DNA of 64,000 nucleotides from Gammaproteobacteria bacterium (GCA_029862165.1 JAOTXU010000002.1:178556-242555); one strand, 5' to 3'. Numbered from the stretch's first letter, positions 31,764 through 42,762 are shown. Translations and numbers: made by a program. The notes: generated by a model from the letters alone, not told the origin.

Positions 31764-33224
31764 ATGGCAGAGAACAACAAGCCAGGCGCGTTAGCGATCG
31801 CACGGGAACGCATACTCGATCCGTCAGGGATCGACGATCAACAGCTCGAAACCGTACTGGGCAGTATCATGGGCCACGCAGTGGACAGTGCCGACCTGTA
31901 TTTTCAGATTAGCCGGCACGAATCCTGGTCGCTTGAAGACAGTATTGTGCGCGACGCCGCGCACAGCATAGAGCAGGGTGTTGGTGTACGCGCGGTGAGC
32001 GGCGAAAAAACCGGTTTTGCCTACTCGGATGAAATTGTATTGCCGGCGCTGACGCTTGCCTCCGAAGCTGCACGCGCCATTGCAAAGCAAGGTTCCCAGG
32101 GCAGTCTACAGGCGTGGCATGCGGCGAGCGGCAGACAGCTTTACGCGCCCGTGGATCCATTGGAATCAGTTGACGATGCGAAAAAGGTCGCTTTGCTCGA
32201 GCGTGTCGATCGCGAAACGCGTGCGCTCGATCCGCGTGTTAGCGAAGTAATGGTGAGCATGGCTGGCGTGCATGACGTTGTGCTCATTGCCGGCAGCGAC
32301 GGCACACTAAATGCCGATATCCGTCCGTTAGTGCGATTCAATGTCTCGGTCATCGTGGAAGATCATGATGGAAAGCGCGAGCAGGGTTACGCTGGCGGCG
32401 GTGGACGCCACGGTTACCAGTACTTTTATCAGGACGATTGCGTCATGGACTATGCCCGCGAAGCGCTGCGGCAGGCACTACTCAACCTTGAGGCGAAGGA
32501 TGCACCGGCGGGGACGATGACGGTTGTGCTGGGCCCCGGTTGGCCGGGTGTCTTGCTGCACGAAGCAATAGGGCATGGTCTTGAAGGCGACTTCAACCGC
32601 AAGGGCACATCCGCTTTTTCCGGCCGTATTGGCGAACGTGTCGCCTCGGAACTGTGCACAGTTGTGGACGACGGTACTTTGCCTGATCGTCGCGGTTCGC
32701 TGACTATCGATGATGAAGGTACGCCGACGACGTGTACGACCCTGATCGAAAATGGTGTGTTGCGCACGTATATGCAGGACAAAATGAATGCACGGCTAAT
32801 GGGGATGGAACCAACGGGTAACGGACGACGTGAATCTTTCGCCCATCTACCTATGCCTCGCATGACCAATACCTACATGTTGCCGGGACCACACGACCCG
32901 AACGAGATTATCGCCTCGGTCAAGAACGGCCTGTATGCTTCGAATTTTGGCGGTGGCCAGGTTGATATCACTTCCGGCAAGTTTGTTTTTTCTGCCAGCG
33001 AGGCCTATCTGATCGAAGATGGAAAACTGACCGCACCGGTCAAAGGGGCGACTCTGATTGGCAATGGTCCCGATGTACTGACGCGAGTGAGCATGGTCGG
33101 TAACGATCTGCAGCTGGATCAGGGCGTCGGTGTTTGCGGCAAGGAGGGGCAAAGTGTTCCGGTGGGTGTCGGCCAACCCACGCTTCGTGTCGATGGCCTG
33201 ACTGTCGGCGGAACCTCAGGCTAG
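31764..33224 (+). CDS. tldD: Metalloprotease TldD
   Basis: [41 protein letters not shown]. Confidence 0.96.
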   Translation: MAENNKPGALAIARERILDPSGIDDQQLETVLGSIMGHAVDSADLYFQISRHESWSLEDSIVRDAAHSIEQGVGVRAVSGEKTGFAYSDEIVLPALTLASEAARAIAKQGSQGSLQAWHAASGRQLYAPVDPLESVDDAKKVALLERVDRETRALDPRVSEVMVSMAGVHDVVLIAGSDGTLNADIRPLVRFNVSVIVEDHDGKREQGYAGGGGRHGYQYFYQDDCVMDYAREALRQALLNLEAKDAPAGTMTVVLGPGWPGVLLHEAIGHGLEGDFNRKGTSAFSGRIGERVASELCTVVDDGTLPDRRGSLTIDDEGTPTTCTTLIENGVLRTYMQDKMNARLMGMEPTGNGRRESFAHLPMPRMTNTYMLPGPHDPNEIIASVKNGLYASNFGGGQVDITSGKFVFSASEAYLIEDGKLTAPVKGATLIGNGPDVLTRVSMVGNDLQLDQGVGVCGKEGQSVPVGVGQPTLRVDGLTVGGTSG

Positions 33225-33238
33225 CCGCGACCCACTAC

Positions 33239-33457
33239 GTAGGAGCGGCTTCCAGCCGCTCATTTCCACGAGCCGCGATTTCCACGACGATGCCGTAGGA
33301 GCGGCTTCCAGCCGCGATTTCCGCACGCCGCGATTTCCGCGCGCCGCGATTTCCACGACGATGCCGTAGGAGCGGCTTCCAGCCGCGATTTCCGCGCGCC
33401 GCGATTTCCACGCGCCGCGATTTCCACGACGATGCCGTAGGAGCGGCTTCCAGCCGC
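33239..33457. repeat. REP-like array: four copies of gtaggagcggcttccagccgc with shorter ccgcgatttcc(a/g)cg sub-repeats
   Basis: Copies start at 33239, 33295, 33366 and 33437 (spacings 56, 71, 71). gcggcttccagccgc is an imperfect palindrome. Confidence 0.93.
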
Positions 33458-33546
33458 GATTCGATGGGACAGCGCAAACAAAAATCAACAAACATTGCCT
33501 TATTTTTGCGGCAGCCTCAGGAAGCAGGGGTTGCTAATGTGCCGAG

Positions 33547-34011
33547 ATGGCAGTCGCTCAACCGCACGCGAGAAATCTCCGCAAGGGACGCCACTCACAA
33601 CCGTGCCAGTATTATTTTTTGACCGTGTCGGTCGCTGGCCGAAGGCGGATATTCACGCAGCGAAACCATGCGGTAGTGGTGCTTGACGCCATGCGCTGGC
33701 TGAGCGGTACGGGTCGATTCTTCGTTGATGCAGCTGTCGTCATGCCGGACCATTTGCATATTGCCGGACAACTTGGCGAAAGCACTTTGGCCAAGGTCAT
33801 GCATACGCTCAAGGGCTACACTGCCAAATGCCTGGCAAAAGCCGGAGTTGAAACACCTGTCTGGCAAAAAGGCTATTACGATCACGCGCTTCGTGACGAT
33901 GAGGATTACAGGATCAGGATTCAATATTTGATTGATAATCCGATCCGTACAGGACTGGTTAAGCACGCCCGGGAATACCCATTTGTCATTTTGCCGAGTT
34001 GGTGGGAATAA
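33547..34011 (+). CDS. REP-associated tyrosine transposase (RAYT, Y1/IS200-like)
   Basis: LRKGRHSQPCQYYFLTV...RRRIF, HUH motif VVMPDHLHI, WQKGYYDHALRDDEDYRIRIQYLIDNPIRTGLV with candidate catalytic Tyr; flanked by REP sequences on both sides. Confidence 0.93.
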   Translation: MAVAQPHARNLRKGRHSQPCQYYFLTVSVAGRRRIFTQRNHAVVVLDAMRWLSGTGRFFVDAAVVMPDHLHIAGQLGESTLAKVMHTLKGYTAKCLAKAGVETPVWQKGYYDHALRDDEDYRIRIQYLIDNPIRTGLVKHAREYPFVILPSWWE

Positions 34012-34044
34012 CGTTGCGATGTCGGCAATGGAGCTGCCGCTGAC

Positions 34045-34110
34045 TCTACGGATCGCGGCTGGAAGCCTCTCCTACGCATGGTTGTGGGCGGCCGGTTTTG
34101 GCCGATTTCT
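34045..34110. repeat. Inverted REP-like element downstream of the RAYT
   Basis: tctacggatcgcggctggaagcctctcctacgcatggttgtgggcgg...; inverse orientation to the 33239 array; close match to 46204-46266. Confidence 0.85.
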
Positions 34111-34133
34111 ACCTAGTCGTTGACGCCTATGCT

Positions 34134-37100
34134 TTAAGGCGAACCCATGAAGCTGACAGTCATGGAAACCGGCGTAGGAGCACCATTTACGTACACGTCC
34201 AGGATAATATCGCCAGAGGCGAATCCTTCACCGCTCGCGCGCACCACGTAGCGACCGTCGCCGAAGTCACGTGCCAGGACGGAGTTGCACCCGGCGACCG
34301 GGTCGAGTGTGGTCAGACTGGAAATCGCCGGGTTGGGCATTGTCGTGCCAGCCCCAATACAAACACCCACGAGCTGGGCCGGTTCCAGTAGATTTGTCCG
34401 TCCAACCTGCAGGAAGAACTCGACATCGACCTCTCCGCCCTCATAGAGGTCGACCATGACGTCCGGTCCGACGCCGTCAGGCTGTGCTTGAGCCCCTTGC
34501 AGATAGTGGTAGCCGAGGTCAAGAATTCCGGTATCCGGCGTACCGAGCGGATCCGTGGTTTCACCGTCACTAAAGAGCTGGGCAGCGTCGATGCCGGTAT
34601 AGGCATTGACTGCGGGGCTCGAAGCCTGGTTCAGGTAAAAGCCGGAAACAAATAACGGATCAGCCGCCAGACCAGTCGGGCTGACCGGCCCCCCCTGGAC
34701 CAGGTTGAATTCGGCCAACAAGTTCTCGCCCAGGCCAAAGTCAGCATCTGCATCGGCACTGCCATAGAACAGATCGTCTGTGTAACCCACCTGGCGACTA
34801 TTACCGGACAACTCACCATCGATCTCGATACGTTTGACCCAGGCAGACTGAACGGGCGATGGAGACACATAACCCACGAACTGGTAGTCGCCGCCATTGA
34901 CATCGCCACCGGCAAACTCCCGCAGCAGACCGCCCTGCGGATCAAAGAAGCGGGTGACGGTAAACGCGTTCCAGATGCGTTGCAGGCCGGCGCGGCGCTG
35001 TGGTGTGTCAAACACTATTTCATAGCGCACGCGGCCATCATCGACGCAACCGCCACAGGGTGCGCCGACGATGGTATTGCCATCGCTGCCGGAAAACGCT
35101 GCGGATACCTCAACATGGAACGGGCCGGCTGGGTTGCCGGCGACGTCGCTGATCGAGGCAAAAGTCACGCCAGGAATCTGCGTGGTCAGATTGGTGCCGG
35201 TGGCGACGCTTTCAAAATCGACCAGGGTGTCGCCGGCGCTGATGACCAGCTCCTCAAAAGCGGCGCGGGCATCGGGCCCGCAAACGGCACCAAAGCCTTC
35301 TTCGACAAAAACATTGTCATCAATATCAGTGAAACCAACGCTCGCGTCGTCATTGAAGTAGAAAATATTGCCGGCAAATCTCTTCGGTTGGAAGAAATTG
35401 TCGCAACCGTTAAACCCGACATAACCACCGGCGCCGTCATCGGCCTGGTTATAGGCAATAGTATTCAACTCCATGTCTACTGCCAGCCTGTCGCCGGGCG
35501 ACAACGCATTAATCGCGCCGCCGATCGTCTGGGCGTAGTTGCCAACGAACAAGTTGTCGTCCATCACCGTACCGTTCCCGTTGGAAAAGATATTCACAGC
35601 TGCGCCACTGAAGCCTGAGTTGGACAGAAACGCATTGCCAGTCAAATCAGCGAAATTTCCCGGGGCTTGAACAAAATCAATTGCCCCGCCCAAGTCCGAC
35701 GAATTGTTTGCAAGAACGGTCTCTTCAAGAACCAGACTGCCGAGTACTAGTACACCGCTACCAAATCCCGAGGACATATTGCTGGCGATTAACGAATCAA
35801 GGATATCCACGAAAGAAAATTGATCGATGAAAACGCCGCCGGCAGATTCCGTGCTGAAGTTCTCACGGACCACGACCCGATCCAGAATTACAAAACTGTT
35901 TCCGCGTATGTCGATGCCGCCGGCTTGACCCGTAAAGTTTGATCCGTTGACCACCGCGATATTGCTCACGCTCGCCACAGCATTTTCGAGTACCAGCACC
36001 GTGCCATCGTTGACCGCGTCGAAAACCGTCGTCGGCGGGAATACCGGCAGGTAAATACTCGGACTGACTGAACCGACGAGGTTAAACTCAGGTGCTGCGG
36101 GATTGAGCAGACTCAGTGGTTCATAGGTTCCGGCTGAGTAAAGCACATAGGTCAAATCAGGAAACTGTGCCAGAAAGGCATTGACGGCATTGTTGGTCTG
36201 AATTGCCTCTTCCCAAATGAAGCCGTTGCTCGAATCGTTGCCACCGACGGCGTTGACATGCAACACCATGTCGGGCACATGCGCGTCGGTCAGGAATTCG
36301 AGTTCTATTCCGTCGCCCACGTCATCATTGTCGGTATCGGGATTCAGTGGATCGGTATCACCGCCCGGCGTGACGTTGGCGCTGGACGGGTCGCCGTCGA
36401 TGTTGACCTCTTCAAAATCCGTAGCGCCATCATTATCGCTATCTGGATTGTTTGGATCGGTACCAATGGTTTGCTCAACACTATCCAACAGTCCATCGCC
36501 GTCGGAGTCGGCCGAGACTGAAAGTATGGTCAGACTGACGGTTGCTGTAGCCGCGCCCCCGTTACCGTCGGACGCGATGTAGCTAAAGCTGTCGGACAAG
36601 AACTGACTGCCGTTATGAATGTAGGTGAATATGCCATCGGTGCCGAGGTCTAGCTGACCATTTAACGGCGGTGTATCCAACGCAGCACTAAGAACATCGT
36701 TTTCCGGATCCGTATCGTTTGCCAGTACGCCCGGATCGCTGACCAACGTGCCACCGACAGTTGCCACCGTATAGCTATCGGCTACCGCTACCGGGTCATC
36801 GTTAACCGGATTGATGCTTAAGGTGACGGCACCTATTGCACTACCGTTACCATCACTGACGCTATAGGTGAAGCTGTCTGACGTCGTTTCACCGCCGTCA
36901 TGGGTGTAGCTGAACGAACCGTCCACAGCCAGGCTCAGCTGGCCGTTCGTCGGCTGCATTTCTGCCAACACGGTCAAAGTGTCATTTTCGGCGTCGGTAT
37001 CGTTGTCAAGCACACCGGGCGTCTGCACCGTCAGAGTCGCGCCTTCATCCACGTTGTAGCTGTCGCCTGCAGCAATGGGTGGGTCGTTTAGCGGCAGCAC

Positions 37101-38579
37101 CGTGATGTCCACCAGGGCTGTCGCCGATCCGCCTTGCCCGTCGGATACCGAATAAATAAAACTGTCGCTCAACGTTTCGCTGCCGTCGTGTGTGTAGCTG
37201 AATGACCCGTCATCGGCCAGGTCTAGCTGGCCATTTTGTGGTGGCGTGTCGACGGCAGCCGTCAGTGTGTCGTTTTCCGCGTCGGTGTCATTAACGAGCA
37301 ACCCGGGGGCCTGGATATCGAGGTTTCCGCCTTCAGCCACATCAAAACTGTCGCCTGCCGCTATTGGCGCATCGTTAACCGGCGTGATGCTGATCGAAAC
37401 TGTTGCAAAGGCTGTGCCACCCTGACTGTCGTCAACCGAATAACTGAACGCATCAGAGTTGGTCTCACTACCGTCATGGCTGTATACGAATGATCCATCC
37501 GGATTCAGCGTCAATAGGCCATTTACAGGTCCGGAGTCCAGCGTAACGCTTAGCGGGTTGTTGTCCACGTCGCTGTCGTTATCCAGCACGCCGGGTGCAG
37601 CAACAGTCAGGCTTGCGCCCTCGCTCACGGTGTATGAGTCATCCAGGGCGATCGGCGGATTGTTTGGTACAACAGTCTGCGACAATGTGCTTTCGTCTAC
37701 GTCAACCAGACCGGTACTCATGTAGGCATCAAAATTGTTATTGCGAAAGCGCGTGATTTCTTCATCCAGAACCAAATCCGTTGGTATCGCAACTGGCGCC
37801 TGGTTGATCGTTACCATGACCGGAACGCCGGCCACCAAACCATCGAGACGACCGTCGCTAAAATCCGTAATCACCGCGTCGATAATCGCAATGTTGGGCT
37901 CCGGTGATCCGACTACGACAGAAACGCGGTTTAGCGCATTGGCAAAACCGCCAAGCAGCATCGCGAATTGTCGTTGCGCCAATGCGGCGCCGCTATCGGG
38001 ATTGATTGTGTCTGCCGGCAGGACCGTGGCGATATCGAAACCAAATGCGAGCGTTGCCAGTGCTCTGTTGGCCGTATAAACCGCCTGAAAATTGCTACCC
38101 GCAGCCTCGCGTCGCGCCTTTTCCAGTAACGCATGTCCCGGGATGGAAATTGCGACCTCGCTGGCGCCGTCTGGCAAAATACTTTGCAGACCCTCGCCCG
38201 GTGCGAGTTGAATACGGCGTTTGGCAGCCAGAACCGGTTCCTGGTCGGCTTCATCGATAAACTCGCCCCCGGAGGTTTCCAACAACAACATGCCCGATCC
38301 AACCGGAAGCTGCAGCGTGAACCGGCCCTGGTCGTCAGTAGTCGCAGTGGCAACTGCCGGGCCGTCCTGCATGCCGGTGTCATCAACCGGATAGGCCGCG
38401 ATATCGGCACCGACGACAGCGTTTTTGGTAAATCCGCCCTGCACGATGCGAGTCGCATCAGATAGGGTGGCCAGCGATTCTGGTGTGGAGCCGCCACTGC
38501 CACACGCTGACACCAGGAATGCAAGACCGGCGGCGGCAATCAGACGCACCTGTGCCCAATGGTTGTGTTGGTGGATCAT
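34134..38579 (-). CDS. Large multidomain lipoprotein: tandem VCBS/cadherin-like repeats, thrombospondin type 3-like Ca2+ repeats, right-handed beta-helix-like region
   Basis: Lipobox-like LAFLVSACGSGG; four ~96-aa repeats (NDxPIAxxDSYxVxEGxxLxVxxPGVLxNDTDAENDxL...GxFSYTHDGxETxSDSFxYSVSDGxGG); DSDGDGLLDSVEQTIGTDPNNPDSDNDGATDFEE. Start set to the ATG at 38579 (MIHQHNHW). Confidence 0.88.
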   Translation of the reverse strand: MIHQHNHWAQVRLIAAAGLAFLVSACGSGGSTPESLATLSDATRIVQGGFTKNAVVGADIAAYPVDDTGMQDGPAVATATTDDQGRFTLQLPVGSGMLLLETSGGEFIDEADQEPVLAAKRRIQLAPGEGLQSILPDGASEVAISIPGHALLEKARREAAGSNFQAVYTANRALATLAFGFDIATVLPADTINPDSGAALAQRQFAMLLGGFANALNRVSVVVGSPEPNIAIIDAVITDFSDGRLDGLVAGVPVMVTINQAPVAIPTDLVLDEEITRFRNNNFDAYMSTGLVDVDESTLSQTVVPNNPPIALDDSYTVSEGASLTVAAPGVLDNDSDVDNNPLSVTLDSGPVNGLLTLNPDGSFVYSHDGSETNSDAFSYSVDDSQGGTAFATVSISITPVNDAPIAAGDSFDVAEGGNLDIQAPGLLVNDTDAENDTLTAAVDTPPQNGQLDLADDGSFSYTHDGSETLSDSFIYSVSDGQGGSATALVDITVLPLNDPPIAAGDSYNVDEGATLTVQTPGVLDNDTDAENDTLTVLAEMQPTNGQLSLAVDGSFSYTHDGGETTSDSFTYSVSDGNGSAIGAVTLSINPVNDDPVAVADSYTVATVGGTLVSDPGVLANDTDPENDVLSAALDTPPLNGQLDLGTDGIFTYIHNGSQFLSDSFSYIASDGNGGAATATVSLTILSVSADSDGDGLLDSVEQTIGTDPNNPDSDNDGATDFEEVNIDGDPSSANVTPGGDTDPLNPDTDNDDVGDGIELEFLTDAHVPDMVLHVNAVGGNDSSNGFIWEEAIQTNNAVNAFLAQFPDLTYVLYSAGTYEPLSLLNPAAPEFNLVGSVSPSIYLPVFPPTTVFDAVNDGTVLVLENAVASVSNIAVVNGSNFTGQAGGIDIRGNSFVILDRVVVRENFSTESAGGVFIDQFSFVDILDSLIASNMSSGFGSGVLVLGSLVLEETVLANNSSDLGGAIDFVQAPGNFADLTGNAFLSNSGFSGAAVNIFSNGNGTVMDDNLFVGNYAQTIGGAINALSPGDRLAVDMELNTIAYNQADDGAGGYVGFNGCDNFFQPKRFAGNIFYFNDDASVGFTDIDDNVFVEEGFGAVCGPDARAAFEELVISAGDTLVDFESVATGTNLTTQIPGVTFASISDVAGNPAGPFHVEVSAAFSGSDGNTIVGAPCGGCVDDGRVRYEIVFDTPQRRAGLQRIWNAFTVTRFFDPQGGLLREFAGGDVNGGDYQFVGYVSPSPVQSAWVKRIEIDGELSGNSRQVGYTDDLFYGSADADADFGLGENLLAEFNLVQGGPVSPTGLAADPLFVSGFYLNQASSPAVNAYTGIDAAQLFSDGETTDPLGTPDTGILDLGYHYLQGAQAQPDGVGPDVMVDLYEGGEVDVEFFLQVGRTNLLEPAQLVGVCIGAGTTMPNPAISSLTTLDPVAGCNSVLARDFGDGRYVVRASGEGFASGDIILDVYVNGAPTPVSMTVSFMGSP
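36515..37675 (-). repeat. Four tandem in-frame ~290-bp repeats encoding VCBS/cadherin-like domains
   Basis: Repeat starts NNPPIALDD, NDAPIAAGD, NDPPIAAGD, NDDPVAVAD in the translated protein. Confidence 0.85.
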
Positions 38580-38843
38580 CCAACCACCCGGGTTGATTTT
38601 TCCTTGCATCTGCCTGCCGGCCACTATGGTCGCCCCAGCTAAAGCCTAAGTTTTTGTTCTTCCCCCAAAGTCTAGTACAGGCGCACAATGATTGTTGCCT
38701 TTTTAACTGCAAATCAAAAGCATAGGCAGCCGCGGCGACATATTTCCCGCGGGGCCGCTTTCACAGATCGCGAAAGTGGCAGGCCGCAGCGATAACTGCA
38801 CCGGCGCCTGGCGGTGGGACTACTTTGCCGGTCTGCGGTTCTG

Positions 38844-39926
38844 TCAGCCGACCAGCGCCAATAGGCTTAAGAGGCCCTCATCACGGGCGGCCGCGGTTTC
38901 CGCCGTTATCGTGCAATGTCCCAGCTTGCGCATAGGGCGAGGCGATTTACCATAATCATGGTAGTGCGCGCCACGTATTGCCAGAACCGGTTCAAGTACC
39001 GGCAGTTGGCCGAGAAAATTCACCATAGCAGCATGCCCAAGGCCGCTGGTGTCACCCAGGGGTAGTCCGCGTATGGCACGAATATGATTTTCGAACTGGC
39101 TGGTAACCGCGCCTTCAATGGTCCAGTGACCGGAATTGTGCACACGTGGTGCGATTTCGTTGGCAACGAGTTTGCCGTCAATAACGAAAAATTCAATGGT
39201 CAGCACACCGGCATAGTCGTAGCGATCGAAAACCCGCTGCAGATATTTTTCCGCCAGCCGTTGCAGATTCGGTACATCATAGGGCGCCAGTGAATGGCGC
39301 AGGATGCCATGCTCATGCACGTTTTCAGTCAGCGCATAATACGCGGTCTCGCCCTCAGTACTGCGTACACCGATGATAGAAACCTCACGCTCATAGCGCA
39401 CAAATTGCTCAAGGATTAATGGCACGCCTGCAAACCTCTCCCAGGCCGGTTGGAGATCCTCAAGCTTACGCAACACAGTCTGCCCACGTCCGTCATAGCC
39501 CAGGCGACAAGTTTTAACGATGGCTGGCAGATCGATGTCGTCGACTGCCGCGTGCAACGCATCCAGGCTGTCGACTGGCTGCCATCGGGGTGTGGGGATT
39601 TCGAGCTCGGCAAAGAGTCTTTTCTCTCTGAGCCGGTCCTGGGCCGTTTCCAGAGCCGGTACCGGTGGCAGAAAATTGATCTTGTCGGCAATGTCATAAA
39701 GTAGATCGGCTGGCACATTCTCGACATCGAAAGTCATCAGATCGACGCTGTTTGCCAGCGCGGCCAATTGTTCGGCGTCGTCGAATCTGCCCAGTACGAT
39801 CTCGCCGACCTGTGCTCCGGGGGCGTCAGAACTGCGATCGAGAAAGCGAAAGCGTGATCCGAGTGGATATCCTGCCAGTGCCAGCATTCGTCCGAGCTGG
39901 CCGGCACCAATGATGCCTATTTTCAC
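38844..39926 (-). CDS. purK: 5-(carboxyamino)imidazole ribonucleotide synthase
   Basis: [39 protein letters not shown]. Confidence 0.97.
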   Translation of the reverse strand: MKIGIIGAGQLGRMLALAGYPLGSRFRFLDRSSDAPGAQVGEIVLGRFDDAEQLAALANSVDLMTFDVENVPADLLYDIADKINFLPPVPALETAQDRLREKRLFAELEIPTPRWQPVDSLDALHAAVDDIDLPAIVKTCRLGYDGRGQTVLRKLEDLQPAWERFAGVPLILEQFVRYEREVSIIGVRSTEGETAYYALTENVHEHGILRHSLAPYDVPNLQRLAEKYLQRVFDRYDYAGVLTIEFFVIDGKLVANEIAPRVHNSGHWTIEGAVTSQFENHIRAIRGLPLGDTSGLGHAAMVNFLGQLPVLEPVLAIRGAHYHDYGKSPRPMRKLGHCTITAETAAARDEGLLSLLALVG

Positions 39927-40414
39927 GAGTCGCCGGGGTCAGCCTGTTCCAGCACTTTGTGTGTCTGGTCGTTACGGTAGCTCTCAAGCGTTTCGCGTAC
40001 TTCCGGGTACTTTATTGAAAGTATCGATGCGGCCAGCAAGCCGGCATTAGTGGCGCCGGCCGTGCCGATTGCCAGCGTACCAACCGGCACGCCACTGGGC
40101 ATTTGTGCAATTGACAACAGAGAGTCGAGCCCGCGCAGCGCCTTCGACTGGACCGGAACGCCGAGCACAGGTAATGAGGTCTTTGCGGCCGCCATGCCGG
40201 GCAGGTGCGCCGCGCCGCCGGCGCCGGCGACAATGACTTCCAAACCGCGATTTCTCGCGTCGGCGCAGTATTCAAAAAGCAAATCCGGCGTGCGATGCGC
40301 AGACACAACGCGTGTCTCGCAGGCGATGCCGAGCTGCCGCAATATATCTGCCGTGTGTTTCATGGTGTCCCAGTCGGACTGGGAACCCATGATGATGCCT
40401 ACTAAGGGTTTCAT
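39923..40414 (-). CDS. purE: 5-(carboxyamino)imidazole ribonucleotide mutase
   Basis: [57 protein letters not shown]. Confidence 0.98.
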   Translation of the reverse strand: MKPLVGIIMGSQSDWDTMKHTADILRQLGIACETRVVSAHRTPDLLFEYCADARNRGLEVIVAGAGGAAHLPGMAAAKTSLPVLGVPVQSKALRGLDSLLSIAQMPSGVPVGTLAIGTAGATNAGLLAASILSIKYPEVRETLESYRNDQTHKVLEQADPGDS

Positions 40415-40439
40415 TGGCCTATTGTAACAATGCCCGCCG

Positions 40440-41000
40440 CTATGCCATCAAGTCATTGATATAGCGGAACAGTTGTCTTGAGACGCGTGGTGGCGCACCA
40501 CTTTCGCGTTCCGTGCCGGCATCACGTATCAGACGACGCAGATGCTGCCGGTCTGCAGTCGGTTGTTCAGCAAGAAATTTTTCCAGGGCGCTATCGCCCT
40601 CGCGGACAAGCCGATCGCGCCAGTTCTCAACAACATGAAATCGGGCGGCTTCCGCGCGAGCGCTGTTTTGGCGTTGCGCCAGCGCCTCGCGTATCGGTGT
40701 GGCATCTATTTGCCGCATTAATTTGCCGATGAACTGCTTTTGGCGATGCAAGGCGCCATGTTTCGTCATGTGACGGGCATCGCGTATCGCGGTGCGCAAC
40801 TCCTCCGGAATTGGCAGTGCTGCCACGACCGAATCGCTCAGTTCGATCAGACTCTCACCCAAAGCTTGTAGCTCAAGCATTTCACGTTTGAGTTGTGACT
40901 TGCTTGGGCGGTCGTCAGTCTTTTTCAAATTGAGTCTGTTTCGATCCACAGTTGCTACATTAATGCATTGCGCGTTCTTGGCGGATCGCCGATGACGCAA
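40440..41000 (-). CDS. Ribosome-associated protein DarP/YjgA-like
   Basis: [50 protein letters not shown]; convergent with purE side and adjacent to pmbA as in many gammaproteobacteria. Confidence 0.85.
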   Translation of the reverse strand: MRHRRSAKNAQCINVATVDRNRLNLKKTDDRPSKSQLKREMLELQALGESLIELSDSVVAALPIPEELRTAIRDARHMTKHGALHRQKQFIGKLMRQIDATPIREALAQRQNSARAEAARFHVVENWRDRLVREGDSALEKFLAEQPTADRQHLRRLIRDAGTERESGAPPRVSRQLFRYINDLMA

Positions 41001-41177
41001 AGTTTGCTCCTTGCCGGCTCGTTACGGATTATCCAGGCGGAGCGCTGGCGAGCCGCGCCGTCAGATCACAAACGCCAAGCACCCGCCGGTCCAGCGCAGC
41101 TATAAAAACCAGGCCTGCCAGCGAACCTTGAAGAAGGAGATATCATCGGGCGCTCCGTAACAGCGTCAGTTGGGCTT

Positions 41178-42575
41178 GTGCATGCGTTAGAATGCCTCCC
41201 CAACAACAGGCAGGCAATACATTTGAACGATCTTAGTGTTACGACCCTCGATATCGACCCGAAAGAGCTCGAGGCGACCGTGCGTACCGTTATCGACGAA
41301 GCAAAGCGTCGTGGTGCCACACAGGCAGAAGCGGCCGTCAGCGTGGATGCCGGGCTAAGTGTTGCCGTTCGTCTGGGGGATGTTGAGACACTCGAGTACC
41401 ACAGTGATCGAGGTCTGGGTGTGACGGTCTATTTTGACCAGCGCAAGGGCTCGGCCAGCAGCGCGGACCTGTCGCGCGAGGCGCTGGTGCAGACCGTAGA
41501 CAAGGCCGTCAGTATTGCCCGCTACACCGCGGAAGATCCGTGTGCGGGACTCGCCGAGTCGGCGCTGATGGCCACAACGGTGCCCGATCTGGATTTGTGT
41601 CACCCCTGGCCACTGACGCCTGACAAGGCCATTGCCCTGGCGCTCGAATGTGAGCAGGCTGCACGCAACGTTGATCCGCGAATTACAAATTCTGAAGGCG
41701 CTGGAATTAACAGCCACCAGGGACTGCGTGTGTACGGCAACAGTCACGGTTTTGTAGGGTCGATTCCGAGTACGAATCACAGCCTGAGTTGCGCGGTGGT
41801 CGCCAGCGATACGGCCGGTATGGAGCGTGATTACTGGTATGACAGTGCCCGGGCACATGATGATATGGTGGCACCGTCCACAATCGGACGTATTGCCGGC
41901 GAACGTACTGTGCGGCGTCTCGGTGCTCGCAAAATTGAAACCGTTAATGCGCCTGTGCTCTTTCCACCCGAACTTGCCCGTGGGCTCGTGGGCCACTTCG
42001 TCGCAGGCATCCGCGGTGCACCGCAATATCGAAAGGCGACGTTTTTGCTGGACAGTGTTGGGCAACAGATTTTTCCCGATTTCGTCAATATCGGTGAGCG
42101 ACCGCACTTGTTGCGTGCAGCCGGCAGCGCACCGATGGATAACGAGGGCGTTGCAACGCATGACCGAGAATTGGTTAGCGACGGCGTTGTCCAGGGCTAC
42201 GTCTTGAGCAGCTATTCGGCCCGTAAGCTGGGTCTGCAAACAACCGGCAATGCCGGTGGCGTGCACAATTTGTTGGTGCAACCCTCATTCTCGGGTGGGC
42301 TCGACGAGTTGGCGCGTGAGATGCAGACAGGTTTTTTGGTCAGCGAGCTGATGGGGCAGGGCGTCAACGGAATGACCGGCGATTACTCCCGTGGTGCAGC
42401 GGGCTTCTGGGTGGAGAACGGGCAGATCAGCTACCCGGTCCACGAAGTAACGATAGCCGGAAACTTGCGCGACATGTTCAAGAATATTGTTGCCATTGGC
42501 AACGACATAGACACGCGTGGACGCGTACGTAGTGGCTCCGTGCTACTGCAACAGATGACTATCGCCGGCGCCTAG
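41178..42575 (+). CDS. pmbA: PmbA/TldE metalloprotease subunit
   Basis: YFDQRKGSASSADLSREALVQTVDKAVSIARYTAEDPCAGL; NGMTGDYSRGAAGFWVENGQISYPVHEVTIAGNL. True start may be TTG at 41223. Confidence 0.95.
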   Translation: MHALECLPNNRQAIHLNDLSVTTLDIDPKELEATVRTVIDEAKRRGATQAEAAVSVDAGLSVAVRLGDVETLEYHSDRGLGVTVYFDQRKGSASSADLSREALVQTVDKAVSIARYTAEDPCAGLAESALMATTVPDLDLCHPWPLTPDKAIALALECEQAARNVDPRITNSEGAGINSHQGLRVYGNSHGFVGSIPSTNHSLSCAVVASDTAGMERDYWYDSARAHDDMVAPSTIGRIAGERTVRRLGARKIETVNAPVLFPPELARGLVGHFVAGIRGAPQYRKATFLLDSVGQQIFPDFVNIGERPHLLRAAGSAPMDNEGVATHDRELVSDGVVQGYVLSSYSARKLGLQTTGNAGGVHNLLVQPSFSGGLDELAREMQTGFLVSELMGQGVNGMTGDYSRGAAGFWVENGQISYPVHEVTIAGNLRDMFKNIVAIGNDIDTRGRVRSGSVLLQQMTIAGA

Positions 42576-42762
42576 TGGCAGCAGTTTCGGCGGTGACCTC
42601 CAATGTCCGGACTCGAATGCGGACTCAATGGTCGATGCAGCACTGAAGCATCTCTATGGATGCAGGTGTTGCAAGTCCAACAGCGAAGATGACAAGCCGC
42701 TGATGTGGGATCGCTGATAATCAAATATGTCACTCCGACAAAATAGTGTCGGCGCGGCATTG

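Noticed and set aside
33239-33457. CRISPR-like appearance of the repeat array
   Set aside because: The spacers are themselves repeats rather than unique sequences, the repeat is an REP palindrome, and no cas genes are nearby. The same reasoning excludes 11944-12070.
33216-33495. Three overlapping minus-strand ORFs through the REP array (repeating GSRSYGIVVEIAARGNRG / LEAAPTASSWKSR peptides)
   Set aside because: The ORFs are by-products of a tandem, stop-free GC-rich repeat; all three frames stay open and none has other coding support.
33495-33686. 63-aa plus-strand ORF overlapping the RAYT start
   Set aside because: Different frame from the RAYT, which has clear family motifs; no independent support.
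41355-42281. 308-aa antisense ORF opposite pmbA
   Set aside because: It lies entirely opposite a well-supported gene, has no recognisable motifs, and long antisense ORFs are common at this GC content.
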